Of a DNA stretch of 64,000 bases, positions 34,290 to 43,008 are shown one piece after another. The notes below the pieces were generated by a model. That model saw only the letters and a list, made by a program, of their open reading frames with translations. It did not search any database and was not told the DNA's origin. Position 1 is the stretch's first letter. Every line of letters begins with the position of its first letter. Source of the stretch: an uncultured Aquimarina sp. (GTDB lineage: Bacteria > Bacteroidota > Bacteroidia > Flavobacteriales > Flavobacteriaceae); assembly GCA_947496705.1 (NCBI GenBank), contig CANMDW010000007.1, forward strand, positions 114,735 to 178,734, read 5' to 3'. Both the position numbers and the translations under genes were made by a program.

Positions 34290-34318
34290 ATTTCTTTCAC
34301 CTGCCCGAAATACGAAAT
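34290..34318. repeat. 29-bp direct repeat, copy 2
   Basis: Matches 33018-33046 with one mismatch (G for A at the 18th base). Here it has no gene attached: it is a remnant of the sprT start region, 6 bp beyond the lipoprotein stop codon. Confidence 0.85.
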
Positions 34319-34357
34319 AAGATAGGATTCTTAAAGCATTATTTTATGTTATATTAA

Positions 34358-34388
34358 GACCTGACAGGTTTTTAAAACCTGTCAGGTC
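34358..34388. repeat. GACCTGACAGG... palindrome
   Basis: GACCTGACAGGTT and its complement form a near-perfect 31-nt palindrome with a T/A-rich centre. It lies between the convergent lipoprotein and DUF4349 genes and can end transcription both ways. A sibling lies at 38959-38985. This CCTGACAGGTTTT class is a common dispersed palindrome in Bacteroidota. Confidence 0.75.
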
Positions 34389-34400
34389 CGGATAAATATT

Positions 34401-35291
34401 TTACTTCCTTATCCATTTCAGATACACAAAAAGAGCCATCCCAATAAATAGCAAAGGCCAGATATAAAACAATGCTAGTGTACAAGTTTCTATAATCGAC
34501 CATCCAAAGGAAAATCCGTCTTGTGCCTTATCCAAAAAACCAGGTTCATAATGCGGGGGCGCATCTTCGGGGATCACAGTTTCATACATATCCAATTGAA
34601 TGGTGCTATAAGCCACTCGATTACTAAGGTAATTTAATCGCCCCTGTGCAGATTCGATCTCTTCCTGAAGTTTCCCCAATTTATCTTCTGCCATTAAGAT
34701 ATCTTTAACGGTTTTGACTCTGGTGCGCAATATGGTTTCATAGCGTTCTTTAATTTCGAACTTTGTTTTTAATCTCGAGGAGATATCTACATACTCCTCT
34801 GTTACATCTACTGTAGAGATATTTTTGTAATCTACAAATTCTGCCAGTTCACAAATACTGTCTAAAACCGTATCAAACTGGTTTTGTGGGATCCTGATCG
34901 TAAATCGGTTTTCTTTTGAATAGTTGGTGTTGGTAAAACGTTCATCAGAAATATAACCGTTGTATCTGGCCGCTATTTTTTTTGCAAGATGCGTAGCTTC
35001 TTCTACATGACTCACTTTCATGCGGCAATTGGCATTTTTAATGATCTTAAGATGGGTATCGATATTGTCTTTTTTGATCTCAAATTCACTTTTGTCAAAT
35101 CCGTCTACCCCATCAGATTCAACCTCATCAGATGGATACGTATTCAACGCAGGGGTTTCCCCTGTTTCTTCGAGAACAATGCTTTCTGTAGGCTGATCAA
35201 TTTTTTCGCCAGCTTTTGAGCAGGAAAAGCTAATCATAAATATTCCTGCCAGTACTATCATCTTTGTCCAATAAAATTTATTCGTTTTCAT
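34401..35291 (-). CDS. DUF4349 lipoprotein
   Basis: A 296-residue protein: signal sequence with lipobox ISFSC (Cys24), a DUF4349 domain (about 75-245) with a coiled coil in the middle (KDILMAEDKLGKLQEEIESA), and a single C-terminal membrane helix (about 268-290). The typical EYVDISSRLKTKFEIKERYE segment is present. It is probably anchored in the inner membrane; function is unknown. It is divergent from the next gene, and the gap carries a palindromic site at 35362-35390. Confidence 0.88.
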   Translation of the reverse strand: MKTNKFYWTKMIVLAGIFMISFSCSKAGEKIDQPTESIVLEETGETPALNTYPSDEVESDGVDGFDKSEFEIKKDNIDTHLKIIKNANCRMKVSHVEEATHLAKKIAARYNGYISDERFTNTNYSKENRFTIRIPQNQFDTVLDSICELAEFVDYKNISTVDVTEEYVDISSRLKTKFEIKERYETILRTRVKTVKDILMAEDKLGKLQEEIESAQGRLNYLSNRVAYSTIQLDMYETVIPEDAPPHYEPGFLDKAQDGFSFGWSIIETCTLALFYIWPLLFIGMALFVYLKWIRK

Positions 35292-35361
35292 TTTTATATT
35301 TTTATCTTGTTAAACTGAAAACAAACTTACTGGAAGAACGATATGATCTATTGTAACATCC

Positions 35362-35390
35362 TTGTAAAACAGTTGTAAATTGTTTTACAA
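35362..35390. promoter_or_regulatory. palindromic site between divergent genes
   Basis: TTGTAAAACA, spacer GTTGTAAAT, and TGTTTTACAA form a perfect 10-bp inverted repeat; a partial third TTGTAA word is at 35351. The position between DUF4349 and the divergent gene suggests a regulator site shared by both. Confidence 0.6.
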
Positions 35391-35424
35391 ATCTTAAATA
35401 GCTTATTATCAAAAACATATAATT

Positions 35425-36330
35425 ATTAAGCCTGAAGACAAAATACTATTCGATCTCCTTAAAAAAGCTGTTGCACAGCAATTTCTAAAAGGCAATACAG
35501 CCTCTGGCATAGACATTTCCGACTGGAAAGGACAGGATATCACCCTGTTTCAGGAGGATTTGCAAAAACAGGTAAAGGCGAGTATTAGTGAGAAGTCTTT
35601 TTATAGCTACTTTAAAAATGCTACAGAAAAATTGCCTCGTGTAGATATTCTAAATATACTTTCACAATATTGCGGCTATACGCACTGGAATGATTTTAAG
35701 AACAATCACTCTGCATCACCACACCTCAAAAGAACAACTCAAATACCTAGATGGTTTTGGGTTGTAATCATTGGTTTTGGGTTACTTACTACTGTATATT
35801 TTATGATCCCTATAAAAAATACCTTTAGCTTTTGTTTTATTGATCAGGACAGAAACCAGCCGATCACCAGAATCCCCGTAGATATTATTATTCTTAATAA
35901 CCGTGAATCTCCTTTTTATACAAAAAGCGATAGCCTGGGATGTTTTATCTGGAAAACAAAAGATGATTATATTCATTTTGTAGTGCAATCACCATATCAC
36001 AAAACAGATACTATATATAGGATCGCACCTTCTGAAACCCAAGAGCACTTAAAAATCCAAACCGATGACTATGCACTAATGCTTCATTATTATGCCAATG
36101 GAAAGGTTGAAGACTGGAAGAACAGAAGAAATGAGTTATCCCAGATGATTGCAGATGATGCTACTATTTTTCAGGTATTACCGCACGGACTAGGGATCGA
36201 AATATATACAAAAAACGAATTTATTAACAAGTTAACAACTCCTACACAGAGCTTAAAAAATATCGAGATTATCGAATCCCGAAGGTTAAACAGACAAATT
36301 GTTAAACTAAAATTCAGGGTGAAATCATGA
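35425..36330 (+). CDS. hypothetical membrane-anchored protein, probable non-ATG start
   Basis: Coding potential reaches from about 35425 to 36330. The first ordinary start is a TTG at 35560. Upstream the frame reads KPEDKILFDLLKKAVAQQF, then WKGQDITLFQEDLQKQV, which is protein-like and resembles the N-terminal domain of a Bacteroidota family I recall. No ATG, GTG or TTG occurs between the stop before 35407 and 35560, so an ATT (35425) or ATA start is likely; translated from 35425 it is 301 residues. The N-terminal domain (1-95) is soluble, followed by one membrane helix (about 107-127) and an extracellular beta-rich part. Function is unknown. The stop overlaps the next start (ATGA). Confidence 0.6.
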   Translation: MKPEDKILFDLLKKAVAQQFLKGNTASGIDISDWKGQDITLFQEDLQKQVKASISEKSFYSYFKNATEKLPRVDILNILSQYCGYTHWNDFKNNHSASPHLKRTTQIPRWFWVVIIGFGLLTTVYFMIPIKNTFSFCFIDQDRNQPITRIPVDIIILNNRESPFYTKSDSLGCFIWKTKDDYIHFVVQSPYHKTDTIYRIAPSETQEHLKIQTDDYALMLHYYANGKVEDWKNRRNELSQMIADDATIFQVLPHGLGIEIYTKNEFINKLTTPTQSLKNIEIIESRRLNRQIVKLKFRVKS

Positions 36331-36824
36331 AAAAAAAGTTTGTATATATCATATCACTTATAATACTTGCCGGTTGCGCCAATAAGGCATCCAAAGAATT
36401 AGACATAGAAGCTTCAGAAGCTCCTGAAATGGCAATAGATGATGCCATTATTTCTGAAGAAGATGCATATACAATGTTGATTACTCAGAAACTACAGGAG
36501 TATCTTGATAAAAAAGCTTTGGCCGAAATACATCCGGGTTTTGATGTGACGACCGATCAGGATGGACTGTTATCTGATAAAGCAGGAACCGAAATCAGGG
36601 AAATTAAGTTTATAGAGCCTTTCAAAATCATTTCAGACTCTGTTAAAACCGTAAAAACGGCAGTTGTTCTAGACTCAAAAATTGATACCTTGATCACTCA
36701 TATCAAAACTTCAGAGACAGAGATCGACGGGGAAAAATTAAAAACTACAAATATCTCTTTCGAGCTATTTAAAAAGCCGGAAAAACCATCTGCCAGGAAA
36801 CCCAATCTACAACAAAGCAACTAG
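36327..36824 (+). CDS. small hypothetical lipoprotein
   Basis: A 165-residue protein with the lipobox IILAGC (Cys16). It starts with ATG overlapping the TGA of the previous gene (4-nt overlap), so it is translationally coupled and probably works with it. The mature part is acidic, with repeated Ile/Val/Asp patterns and no recognised domain. The C-terminus is rich in Pro and Lys. No homologous family comes to mind. A MFS transporter follows on the same strand after 120 bp. Confidence 0.7.
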   Translation: MKKKFVYIISLIILAGCANKASKELDIEASEAPEMAIDDAIISEEDAYTMLITQKLQEYLDKKALAEIHPGFDVTTDQDGLLSDKAGTEIREIKFIEPFKIISDSVKTVKTAVVLDSKIDTLITHIKTSETEIDGEKLKTTNISFELFKKPEKPSARKPNLQQSN

Positions 36825-36944
36825 TTTACATAACCAAACGCAGTTCAAAAAACTGGTGTTAAAAACTAAAAAAGTGATAAGAAATATATTTTAGTAAATT
36901 GCAACTCCTAATAAACGTTGAATTTACGTTTAAAAACAATTTCT

Positions 36945-38261
36945 ATGAGTAATCACAAATCATATCGCAGCGCTTTTATCACAATTACCACTTTATTTTT
37001 TTTATGGGGATTTATTACCGTATTGGTAGATTCATTGATTCCCAGATTGCGCGATGTATTTGAACTTTCTTATTTTGAAGCAGGCCTGGTACAATTTGCT
37101 TTTTTTACAGCTTATTTTGTGTTATCTGTTCCTGCTGGATTTATTCTATCCAAAATTGGGTATAAGAAAGGGATCATCTTAGGATTAACCATTATGGCTA
37201 TTGGGTGTTTATTATTCTACCCTGCTTCTTCATACCGTATTTTTGGCATTTTCTTATTAGGATATTTCACCCTTGCCGGAGGAATGACAATTCTGCAAGT
37301 AGCTGCCAATCCTTATGTAGCGTTACTGGGGAGTGAAGAAGGTGCTGCCAGCCGCCTTAATCTATCCCAGGCCTTTAATTCTCTGGGAACAGCCATAGCA
37401 CCCTTAATTGGTGCCATGTTTTTATTGAGTGACACTATAAAATCTTCTGAAGAAATAGCCGCTCTTAGCAAAGCAGAAAAAGAGGCTTATTATATTTCTG
37501 AAGCCGGAACTGTGCAAACTCCTTTTATTGCTATTGCGGGATTCATACTCATACTGGTGGTAGTATTTAGGTTTATCAACCTCCCGAAACTAATGCAGCA
37601 AAGCCCAAAAGACGGTTACGGAAAATTATTGCGAAACAAAATGATGCTCATGGGTGCTTTGGGAATTTTTGTCTATGTTGGAGCAGAAGTAGCCATTGGC
37701 AGTTACCTGGTCAATTACTTTATAGATATGAATATTGTAGAAGTGATCAAAAACTCTTCTGTTATGCGGTATATTGCAGAGGTATTGCTAAATTCTGATC
37801 TTAGTACATTGGATGGCAAGGCTATTGTTGGGGCTTTTGTATTATTTTATTGGTCTGGTGCAATGGTGGGAAGGTTTATTGGTGCTTACCTTACCAAAAT
37901 ACTTTCTCCCGGAAAAGTATTAAGCACTTTTGCCGGTTTGGCCATCACCATGATATTGATTTCTATGAACACCCAGGGATTGGTAGCTATGTGGTCGATA
38001 TTGGCTGTAGGGTTATTTAATTCTATTATGTTTCCTACCATATTTACCTTGGCTTTGGATGGGCTTGATGATCTAAAACCTCAGGCATCGGGATTATTAT
38101 GTACTGCCATTGTTGGTGGAGCAGTGATCCCGCCAATGTATGGTTTTTTAACCGATAATATTGGGTTTAAACTTGCTTTATTATTGGTGATCTTATGTTA
38201 TGGATATATTTTATTTTATGGATGGGTCAAAAACAAAAAGCATAGTACGGTGAAAGGGTAA
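36945..38261 (+). CDS. sugar MFS transporter of the FucP/GluP type
   Basis: A 438-residue major facilitator with twelve helices. FITITTLFFLWGFITVLVDS at the N-terminus and VQFAFFTAYFVLSVPAG are characteristic of fucose/glucose/galactose:H+ symporters (FucP, GluP). A start at 36918 (TTG) is possible; ATG 36945 (MSNHKSYRSAF) fits homologues better. The stop lies 2 bp from the convergent SDR stop. No sugar-catabolic genes are nearby, so the substrate is open. Confidence 0.9.
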   Translation: MSNHKSYRSAFITITTLFFLWGFITVLVDSLIPRLRDVFELSYFEAGLVQFAFFTAYFVLSVPAGFILSKIGYKKGIILGLTIMAIGCLLFYPASSYRIFGIFLLGYFTLAGGMTILQVAANPYVALLGSEEGAASRLNLSQAFNSLGTAIAPLIGAMFLLSDTIKSSEEIAALSKAEKEAYYISEAGTVQTPFIAIAGFILILVVVFRFINLPKLMQQSPKDGYGKLLRNKMMLMGALGIFVYVGAEVAIGSYLVNYFIDMNIVEVIKNSSVMRYIAEVLLNSDLSTLDGKAIVGAFVLFYWSGAMVGRFIGAYLTKILSPGKVLSTFAGLAITMILISMNTQGLVAMWSILAVGLFNSIMFPTIFTLALDGLDDLKPQASGLLCTAIVGGAVIPPMYGFLTDNIGFKLALLLVILCYGYILFYGWVKNKKHSTVKG

Positions 38262-38263
38262 TA

Positions 38264-38944
38264 TCAAGGGGTACTGCTTGAAACCTGAAGCACTTTTCCA
38301 TTATAAAATGTATTCCCTGTAAGAGAGAAATCTTTGATATAGGAAGCCATTTCTATTGCTGTTAATGGGGCTTGATAGCCGGGAAAAGCTTCTTCCAGCA
38401 TTTCGGTCTGCACGGCGCCCAATGCTAAAACATTAAAAGCAATACCACTTTCTTTATATTCTTCTGCAAGCAATTCACTAAGAGTGATTACTGCTCCTTT
38501 ACTAGAGCTGTAAGCTGCCAACCCCGGAAATTTTAAACTTCCCTGAATCCCTCCCATACTACTAATGGTTACTACATGGCTTCCGGGTTTCATGAAAGGC
38601 AGGACCAGTCGTATAATTTCGGCTACGCCAAAAACATTTACTTTATACACTTCTTCAAAATCATGAGTCGAAATTTCACCAAAAGGCTTATTCAATAATT
38701 TGCCGGCATTATTAATCAATATATCTACCTGCTTCCATTCTTTTGAAATATACGTTATCATTTGCTCTAAATCACCTGATTTACATATGTCAAAAGAAAA
38801 TGTATGTATATTTTTGTGATTAAGAGTAGCGATAGGTTTTTCGTTTCGAGATAATGCCAGCACCTGATGCCCTTCTTCTGCAAACAATTGTGCGAGTTTG
38901 AAACCAATACCTCTGCTCGATCCTGTGATAATGATGTTTTTCAT
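38264..38944 (-). CDS. SDR family oxidoreductase
   Basis: A 226-residue short-chain dehydrogenase. The Rossmann motif is ITGSSRGIGFKL (5-16), the active-site Ser is in VVTISSMGG and the YxxxK is YSSSKGA. It is somewhat shorter than usual and lacks the long C-terminal lobe, as in SDRs related to sepiapterin reductase. The substrate is unknown. It is convergent with the MFS gene and has a palindromic repeat 15 bp upstream of its start. Confidence 0.9.
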   Translation of the reverse strand: MKNIIITGSSRGIGFKLAQLFAEEGHQVLALSRNEKPIATLNHKNIHTFSFDICKSGDLEQMITYISKEWKQVDILINNAGKLLNKPFGEISTHDFEEVYKVNVFGVAEIIRLVLPFMKPGSHVVTISSMGGIQGSLKFPGLAAYSSSKGAVITLSELLAEEYKESGIAFNVLALGAVQTEMLEEAFPGYQAPLTAIEMASYIKDFSLTGNTFYNGKVLQVSSSTP

Positions 38945-38958
38945 GTTTGTATAAGAGG

Positions 38959-38985
38959 CCTGATAGGTTTTAGAAACCTATCAGG
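38959..38985. repeat. CCTGATAGGTTT palindrome
   Basis: CCTGATAGGTTT, 3-nt loop TAG, and AAACCTATCAGG. It is related in sequence to the CCTGACAGGTTT palindrome at 34358-34388. It lies 11 bp beyond the M28 gene stop and 15 bp upstream of the SDR start. Confidence 0.7.
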
Positions 38986-38996
38986 TCTGGAAACAG

Positions 38997-39968
38997 CTAG
39001 TTTAATTTTATTTCTTTTGTTGGAGTATTTGTCATTTTTGCAATTGCGGGAGCACAATGGTTAATAAGTGTTGCCATAAACTCAAAATTCATTTCAGCAA
39101 CCTCATCATCTACATGATGGTAATAGTCATAGTTTGTAAAATCGAAGGTAGAAATGGTTTGACAAGGCACATTGAATTGCTCATAAAACGGATAATTATC
39201 ACTTCTTCTAAATAAATCAAATTCTTTTGCCTTAGGCAAGTACCCGATCAATTTGGCATCTACATATTCATTGATCTTATTTGCCATATTGGAAAACTCA
39301 TATCCTGTAAGATAGGCTTTATAAGATGCATCATTGAGCGGCACTCCGATCATTTCAAAATTCACCATGGCATATAGATCCATATTTTTTTCTTTTAACA
39401 CCTTTGCCAGATGTGCCGATCCCAGCAAGCCTCTTTCTTCGGCGCCAAATAATACAAAAAGTATGCTTCTTTTGTTACTTTTTGATTTGGAAAATTGTTT
39501 TGCCAAAGAAATTACCGCTGTACTTCCGGCTGCATTATCATTGGCGCCATTGGCAATGATATCATCCCCGACCATAGTTGCTGTACCAATATGGTCTATA
39601 TGTGCTCCGATAATTATAAATTCATTTTCCAGGGATGTATCGGTACCTTTAAGATATCCTACAATATTATAGGTCTCCACTCCTTTTGCATCAAAAGTAT
39701 TTCGATAGGTTTCAAAATAGGGGGCTATTCCGTATTCTTTAAATTCTTTTTCGACAAATTGTGCTGCTTTTTCAAGGCCTTCACTTCCTGTATCGCGACC
39801 ATTGAGTTCATCACTAGCCAGAAAATTCATGATCGCCTCAACCTCTGAAGCTTTGGTTTTTTCTAAAACGATTATTTTTTCTTTCTCATCCTGCTGCTGA
39901 GCATTATTTGATTGCTTACAATTAACAAATACTATAGAAATAAGGGCAATAATGAAGCTTTTTTGCAT
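38997..39968 (-). CDS. M28 family peptidase (lipoprotein-like)
   Basis: A 323-residue zinc peptidase of family M28. Ligand patterns are IIGAHIDHIG (His), NGANDNAAGS (Asp), FGAEERGLLG (Glu), NFEMIG (aspartate position occupied by Glu) and YDYYHHVDDE (His). It lacks the MAM and sorting domains of the larger M28 protein at 6843-9005. The N-terminus is a signal sequence ending SIVFVNC, so it is probably a lipoprotein with an unusual Asn before Cys. It digests short peptides or acts as a glutaminyl-cyclase-like enzyme; the exact activity is unknown. Confidence 0.88.
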   Translation of the reverse strand: MQKSFIIALISIVFVNCKQSNNAQQQDEKEKIIVLEKTKASEVEAIMNFLASDELNGRDTGSEGLEKAAQFVEKEFKEYGIAPYFETYRNTFDAKGVETYNIVGYLKGTDTSLENEFIIIGAHIDHIGTATMVGDDIIANGANDNAAGSTAVISLAKQFSKSKSNKRSILFVLFGAEERGLLGSAHLAKVLKEKNMDLYAMVNFEMIGVPLNDASYKAYLTGYEFSNMANKINEYVDAKLIGYLPKAKEFDLFRRSDNYPFYEQFNVPCQTISTFDFTNYDYYHHVDDEVAEMNFEFMATLINHCAPAIAKMTNTPTKEIKLN

Positions 39969-40023
39969 AAGAAAATATTTTAATGTTCTAGCTAAAGATA
40001 AAAAAATTTAAATCACTTCAAAA

Positions 40024-40049
40024 AATCCTGCTTCAATGAAAGCAGGATT
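40024..40049. terminator. stem-loop after pdhC
   Basis: AATCCTGCTT pairs with AAGCAGGATT around a 6-nt loop. It lies 29 bp beyond the pdhC stop and upstream of the M28 gene. Likely the terminator of the pdhA-pdhC transcript. Confidence 0.65.
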
Positions 40050-40077
40050 CATTTATAAATATATTGATCTCTTGAGA

Positions 40078-41694
40078 TTATGCCAGCATGGTTACTGGAT
40101 TTTCAAGATATTGTCTTAATGTCTGTAAAAATTGAGCTCCTGTCGCACCATCTACCGTTCTGTGGTCACAGGCCAGGGTCACCTTCATGGTATTACCTAC
40201 CACAATCTGTCCATCCTTAACTACGGGTTTTTCGACAATGGCTCCTACAGATAATATCGCAGAATTAGGCTGATTGATAATCGAAGTAAACTCCTGGATA
40301 CCAAACATTCCTAGATTTGAGACTGTAAATGTACTACCGCTCATTTCTTGAAGAGTTAGTTTTTTATTTCTTGCTTTACCTGCTAAATCCTTAACATTAG
40401 CTCCAATTTGAGTAAGAGACATCTGATCTGTAAATGGCAATACCGGAACTAATAACCCATCTGGCACTGCTACCGCAACGCCAATATTAATGTGCCTGGC
40501 ATAATTTGTAGTGGCATCTGTCCATTGTGTATTTACCTGAGGATGCTTGCGTAAGGCCATTGCACAGGCTTTTACCACCATATCATTAAAAGATACTTTG
40601 GTATCTGGTAATTCATTTATGTTCTTGCGTGAAGCCATGGCATTTTGCATATTCACTTCAATAGTAAGATAATAATGAGGAGCTGTGAATTTAGATGCCG
40701 AAAGGCTTTTAGCGATTGCTTTTCGCATTTGTGAATTTTTCACTTCTTCAAAACTTACCTCTCCCGCCGGAACAAATGCCTGAACTGAAGGGGGTGCTGT
40801 TGCTGCAGTTTCTTCAACCTGAGTGGAAGTGGTTGTAATGGTTGCCGCAGGAGTAAATGACTCTACATCTTTTTTTATGATACGTCCATTCTCACCGGTT
40901 CCTTTTACCTGGGAAAGATCAATACCTTTATCTGCTGCTATTTTCTTTGCCAATGGCGAAGCAAATATTCTTTTGCCAGTATTGGTTGTTATAGCAACTT
41001 CGGTTTTTACCTCGGTTTTTGTTTCTGTTACAGCTGCATTTTTTGTTACTGATGCAGCAGTTTTAACACCATTTTTGATTCCTGAAATATCTGTTCCAGC
41101 CGGGCCAATAATAGCCAGCAAGACATCTACGGGAGCCGTTTGCCCCTCTTCTATGCCAATATGCAATAAGGTTCCGTCGTAGAAGGATTCAAACTCCATC
41201 GTTGCCTTATCTGTTTCTATTTCGGCCAAAATATCGCCTTCTTCAACAGTGTCTCCTACTCTTTTAAGCCAGGTAGCTACCGTACCTTCTTCCATGGTAT
41301 CACTAAGGCGGGGCATCGTTATCACTTCAACACCTTCAGGAATTGAGGCTGTTTCAGTTGCTCCCGAGGTTGGAGCTGGTGTTTCTGCATTGTCTTCTTT
41401 AGGCTTTTCTTCCGCAGGAGCGGCACTGCCATTTAGCAAATCTGAAATATCTTCGCCTTCTTCACCAATAATAGCCAGCAATCGATCTACAGGAGCCGTT
41501 TCTCCTTCTTCAATACCAATATGAAGTAAGGTTCCTTCATAGAAAGATTCAAACTCCATCGTAGCTTTATCGGTTTCTATTTCTGCAAGGATATCGCCTT
41601 CGCTTATTTTATCTCCTTTTTTAACAAGCCACTTCGCAACCACTCCTTCTTCCATCGTGTCGCTCAATCGCGGCATATTAATTACTATAGCCAT
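40078..41694 (-). CDS. pdhC: pyruvate dehydrogenase E2, dihydrolipoyl acetyltransferase
   Basis: E2 core of the pyruvate dehydrogenase complex, transferring acetyl groups from lipoate to CoA. The 538 residues have two lipoyl domains, with lipoylated lysines Lys43 and Lys163 (both ETDKATMEFES), Ala/Pro/Thr-rich linkers, an E1/E3-binding domain (about 240-280, FASPLAKKIAADKGIDLSQV) and the catalytic domain ending with the HRTVDGA motif. Two near-identical lipoyl domains are usual in Flavobacteria. It lies 3 bp after pdhA in one operon. Together they convert pyruvate to acetyl-CoA. Confidence 0.96.
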   Translation of the reverse strand: MAIVINMPRLSDTMEEGVVAKWLVKKGDKISEGDILAEIETDKATMEFESFYEGTLLHIGIEEGETAPVDRLLAIIGEEGEDISDLLNGSAAPAEEKPKEDNAETPAPTSGATETASIPEGVEVITMPRLSDTMEEGTVATWLKRVGDTVEEGDILAEIETDKATMEFESFYDGTLLHIGIEEGQTAPVDVLLAIIGPAGTDISGIKNGVKTAASVTKNAAVTETKTEVKTEVAITTNTGKRIFASPLAKKIAADKGIDLSQVKGTGENGRIIKKDVESFTPAATITTTSTQVEETAATAPPSVQAFVPAGEVSFEEVKNSQMRKAIAKSLSASKFTAPHYYLTIEVNMQNAMASRKNINELPDTKVSFNDMVVKACAMALRKHPQVNTQWTDATTNYARHINIGVAVAVPDGLLVPVLPFTDQMSLTQIGANVKDLAGKARNKKLTLQEMSGSTFTVSNLGMFGIQEFTSIINQPNSAILSVGAIVEKPVVKDGQIVVGNTMKVTLACDHRTVDGATGAQFLQTLRQYLENPVTMLA

Positions 41695-41697
41695 AAT

Positions 41698-42699
41698 CTA
41701 TTGTGGTTTATGTGATAAAAATGGGTAGTTATCTTGCTCATATACAACATCATACATCACATTCTTTTCAGGATATGGTGATTCTTCAGCAAATTTCTCA
41801 CATGCTGCTACCCTCTCTTTTACTCTTTTGTCTATTTCTGTAATTTCATCATCGGTAGCATATTTCTTCTCCTTAATGATATCCAAAACCTGAGTAATGG
41901 GGTCTATCTTTTGATATTCTGCGACCTCTTCTTTTGTGCGATACTTTTGAGCGTCACTCATAGAATGCCCTCTGTAACGATATGTTTTTAATTCTAAGAA
42001 AGTTGGCCCGCCACCTGTTCTAGCTCTGGTGATTGCTTCATCCATTGCTTCAGCAACTTTTACCGGATTCATAGCATCTACAGGCCCACAAGGCATTTCA
42101 TATCCTAATCCCAGTTTCCAGATATCGGTATGACTTGCTGTTCTTTCAACCGAAGTACCCATAGCGTATCCGTTGTTTTCTACGCAAAATACAACAGGAA
42201 GGTTCCAAAGCATTGCTAAGTTAAAGGTTTCGTGCAGGGACCCTTGTCGAGTCGCCCCATCTCCCATAAAAGTCAATGTAACCGAGTCTCTTTTATAATA
42301 CTTATCGGCAAATGCCAATCCAGCACCTAATGGGATTTGTCCTCCTACAATACCATGACCTCCATAAAACCGATGCTCTTTAGAGAAGATATGCATTGAT
42401 CCCCCCAGGCCTTGGGAAGTACCAGTACCTTTACCAAATAACTCTGCCATCACCCTTTTTGGGTCTACCCCCATACCAATGGGTTGCACGTGATTACGAT
42501 ATGCCGTGATCATACGGTCTTTGGTAAGATCCATCGCATGCAAAGCTCCTGCAAGTATAGCTTCCTGACCATTATATAAGTGTAAAAAACCTCTTACTTT
42601 CTGTTGAATGTACACCTGGGCTAGCTTATCTTCAAACTTTCTCCAGAAAAGCATTTCTTCGTACCAATTCAGGTAAACGTCTTTGGTTATTTTTTTCAT
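41698..42699 (-). CDS. pdhA: pyruvate dehydrogenase E1 alpha subunit
   Basis: Thiamine-diphosphate-dependent E1 alpha: it decarboxylates pyruvate and loads the acetyl group on the E2 lipoate. The 333 residues hold the ThDP motif GDGATRQGSLHETFNLAM, ending at ENNGYAMGT, and the phosphorylation-loop-like segment YRYRGHSMSDAQKYRTKEE. Length is normal. The E1 beta gene is not adjacent here. The start is ATG 42697-42699, about 160 bp from the MITE copy at 42859-43008, which separates it from cdd. Confidence 0.96.
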   Translation of the reverse strand: MKKITKDVYLNWYEEMLFWRKFEDKLAQVYIQQKVRGFLHLYNGQEAILAGALHAMDLTKDRMITAYRNHVQPIGMGVDPKRVMAELFGKGTGTSQGLGGSMHIFSKEHRFYGGHGIVGGQIPLGAGLAFADKYYKRDSVTLTFMGDGATRQGSLHETFNLAMLWNLPVVFCVENNGYAMGTSVERTASHTDIWKLGLGYEMPCGPVDAMNPVKVAEAMDEAITRARTGGGPTFLELKTYRYRGHSMSDAQKYRTKEEVAEYQKIDPITQVLDIIKEKKYATDDEITEIDKRVKERVAACEKFAEESPYPEKNVMYDVVYEQDNYPFLSHKPQ

Positions 42700-42858
42700 T
42701 TATAATTGTACTGATATATGTGTGAAAAACCGGTATTAAAACTGGTAATTATTTAATTTTCCCTATAATTTATCAAGAGAACGAAAAGCAAAAATAAGGT
42801 ATTCGAGATTAAGGGAAAAGGAGTTTTCTAACAAAAATCAACGAAAACGTTATAGATA

Positions 42859-43008
42859 ATGTCTGGGCGGAAATATATCACTATTAAATTTGTTTCTTTT
42901 TGCGTTATTTTTATTTGTTTTTTATCGCCCGATGCTAAGGCATCTGCGTCAAAAAAGAAAATCAAAAATAATTCAAATTATAAAAACCGTCTATTTCAGA
43001 CCAGACAC
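42859..43008. mobile_element. MITE-like element, copy 2 (150 bp)
   Basis: Same length and nearly same sequence as 6673-6822. Terminal repeats are slightly decayed (ATGTCTGGGCGGAAATA left, TATTTCAGACCAGACAC right). Perfect 6-bp target duplication TAGATA on both sides (42853-42858 and 43009-43014). The right end enters the 3' end of cdd: the last five codons and the stop of cdd are read from the element. Confidence 0.9.
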
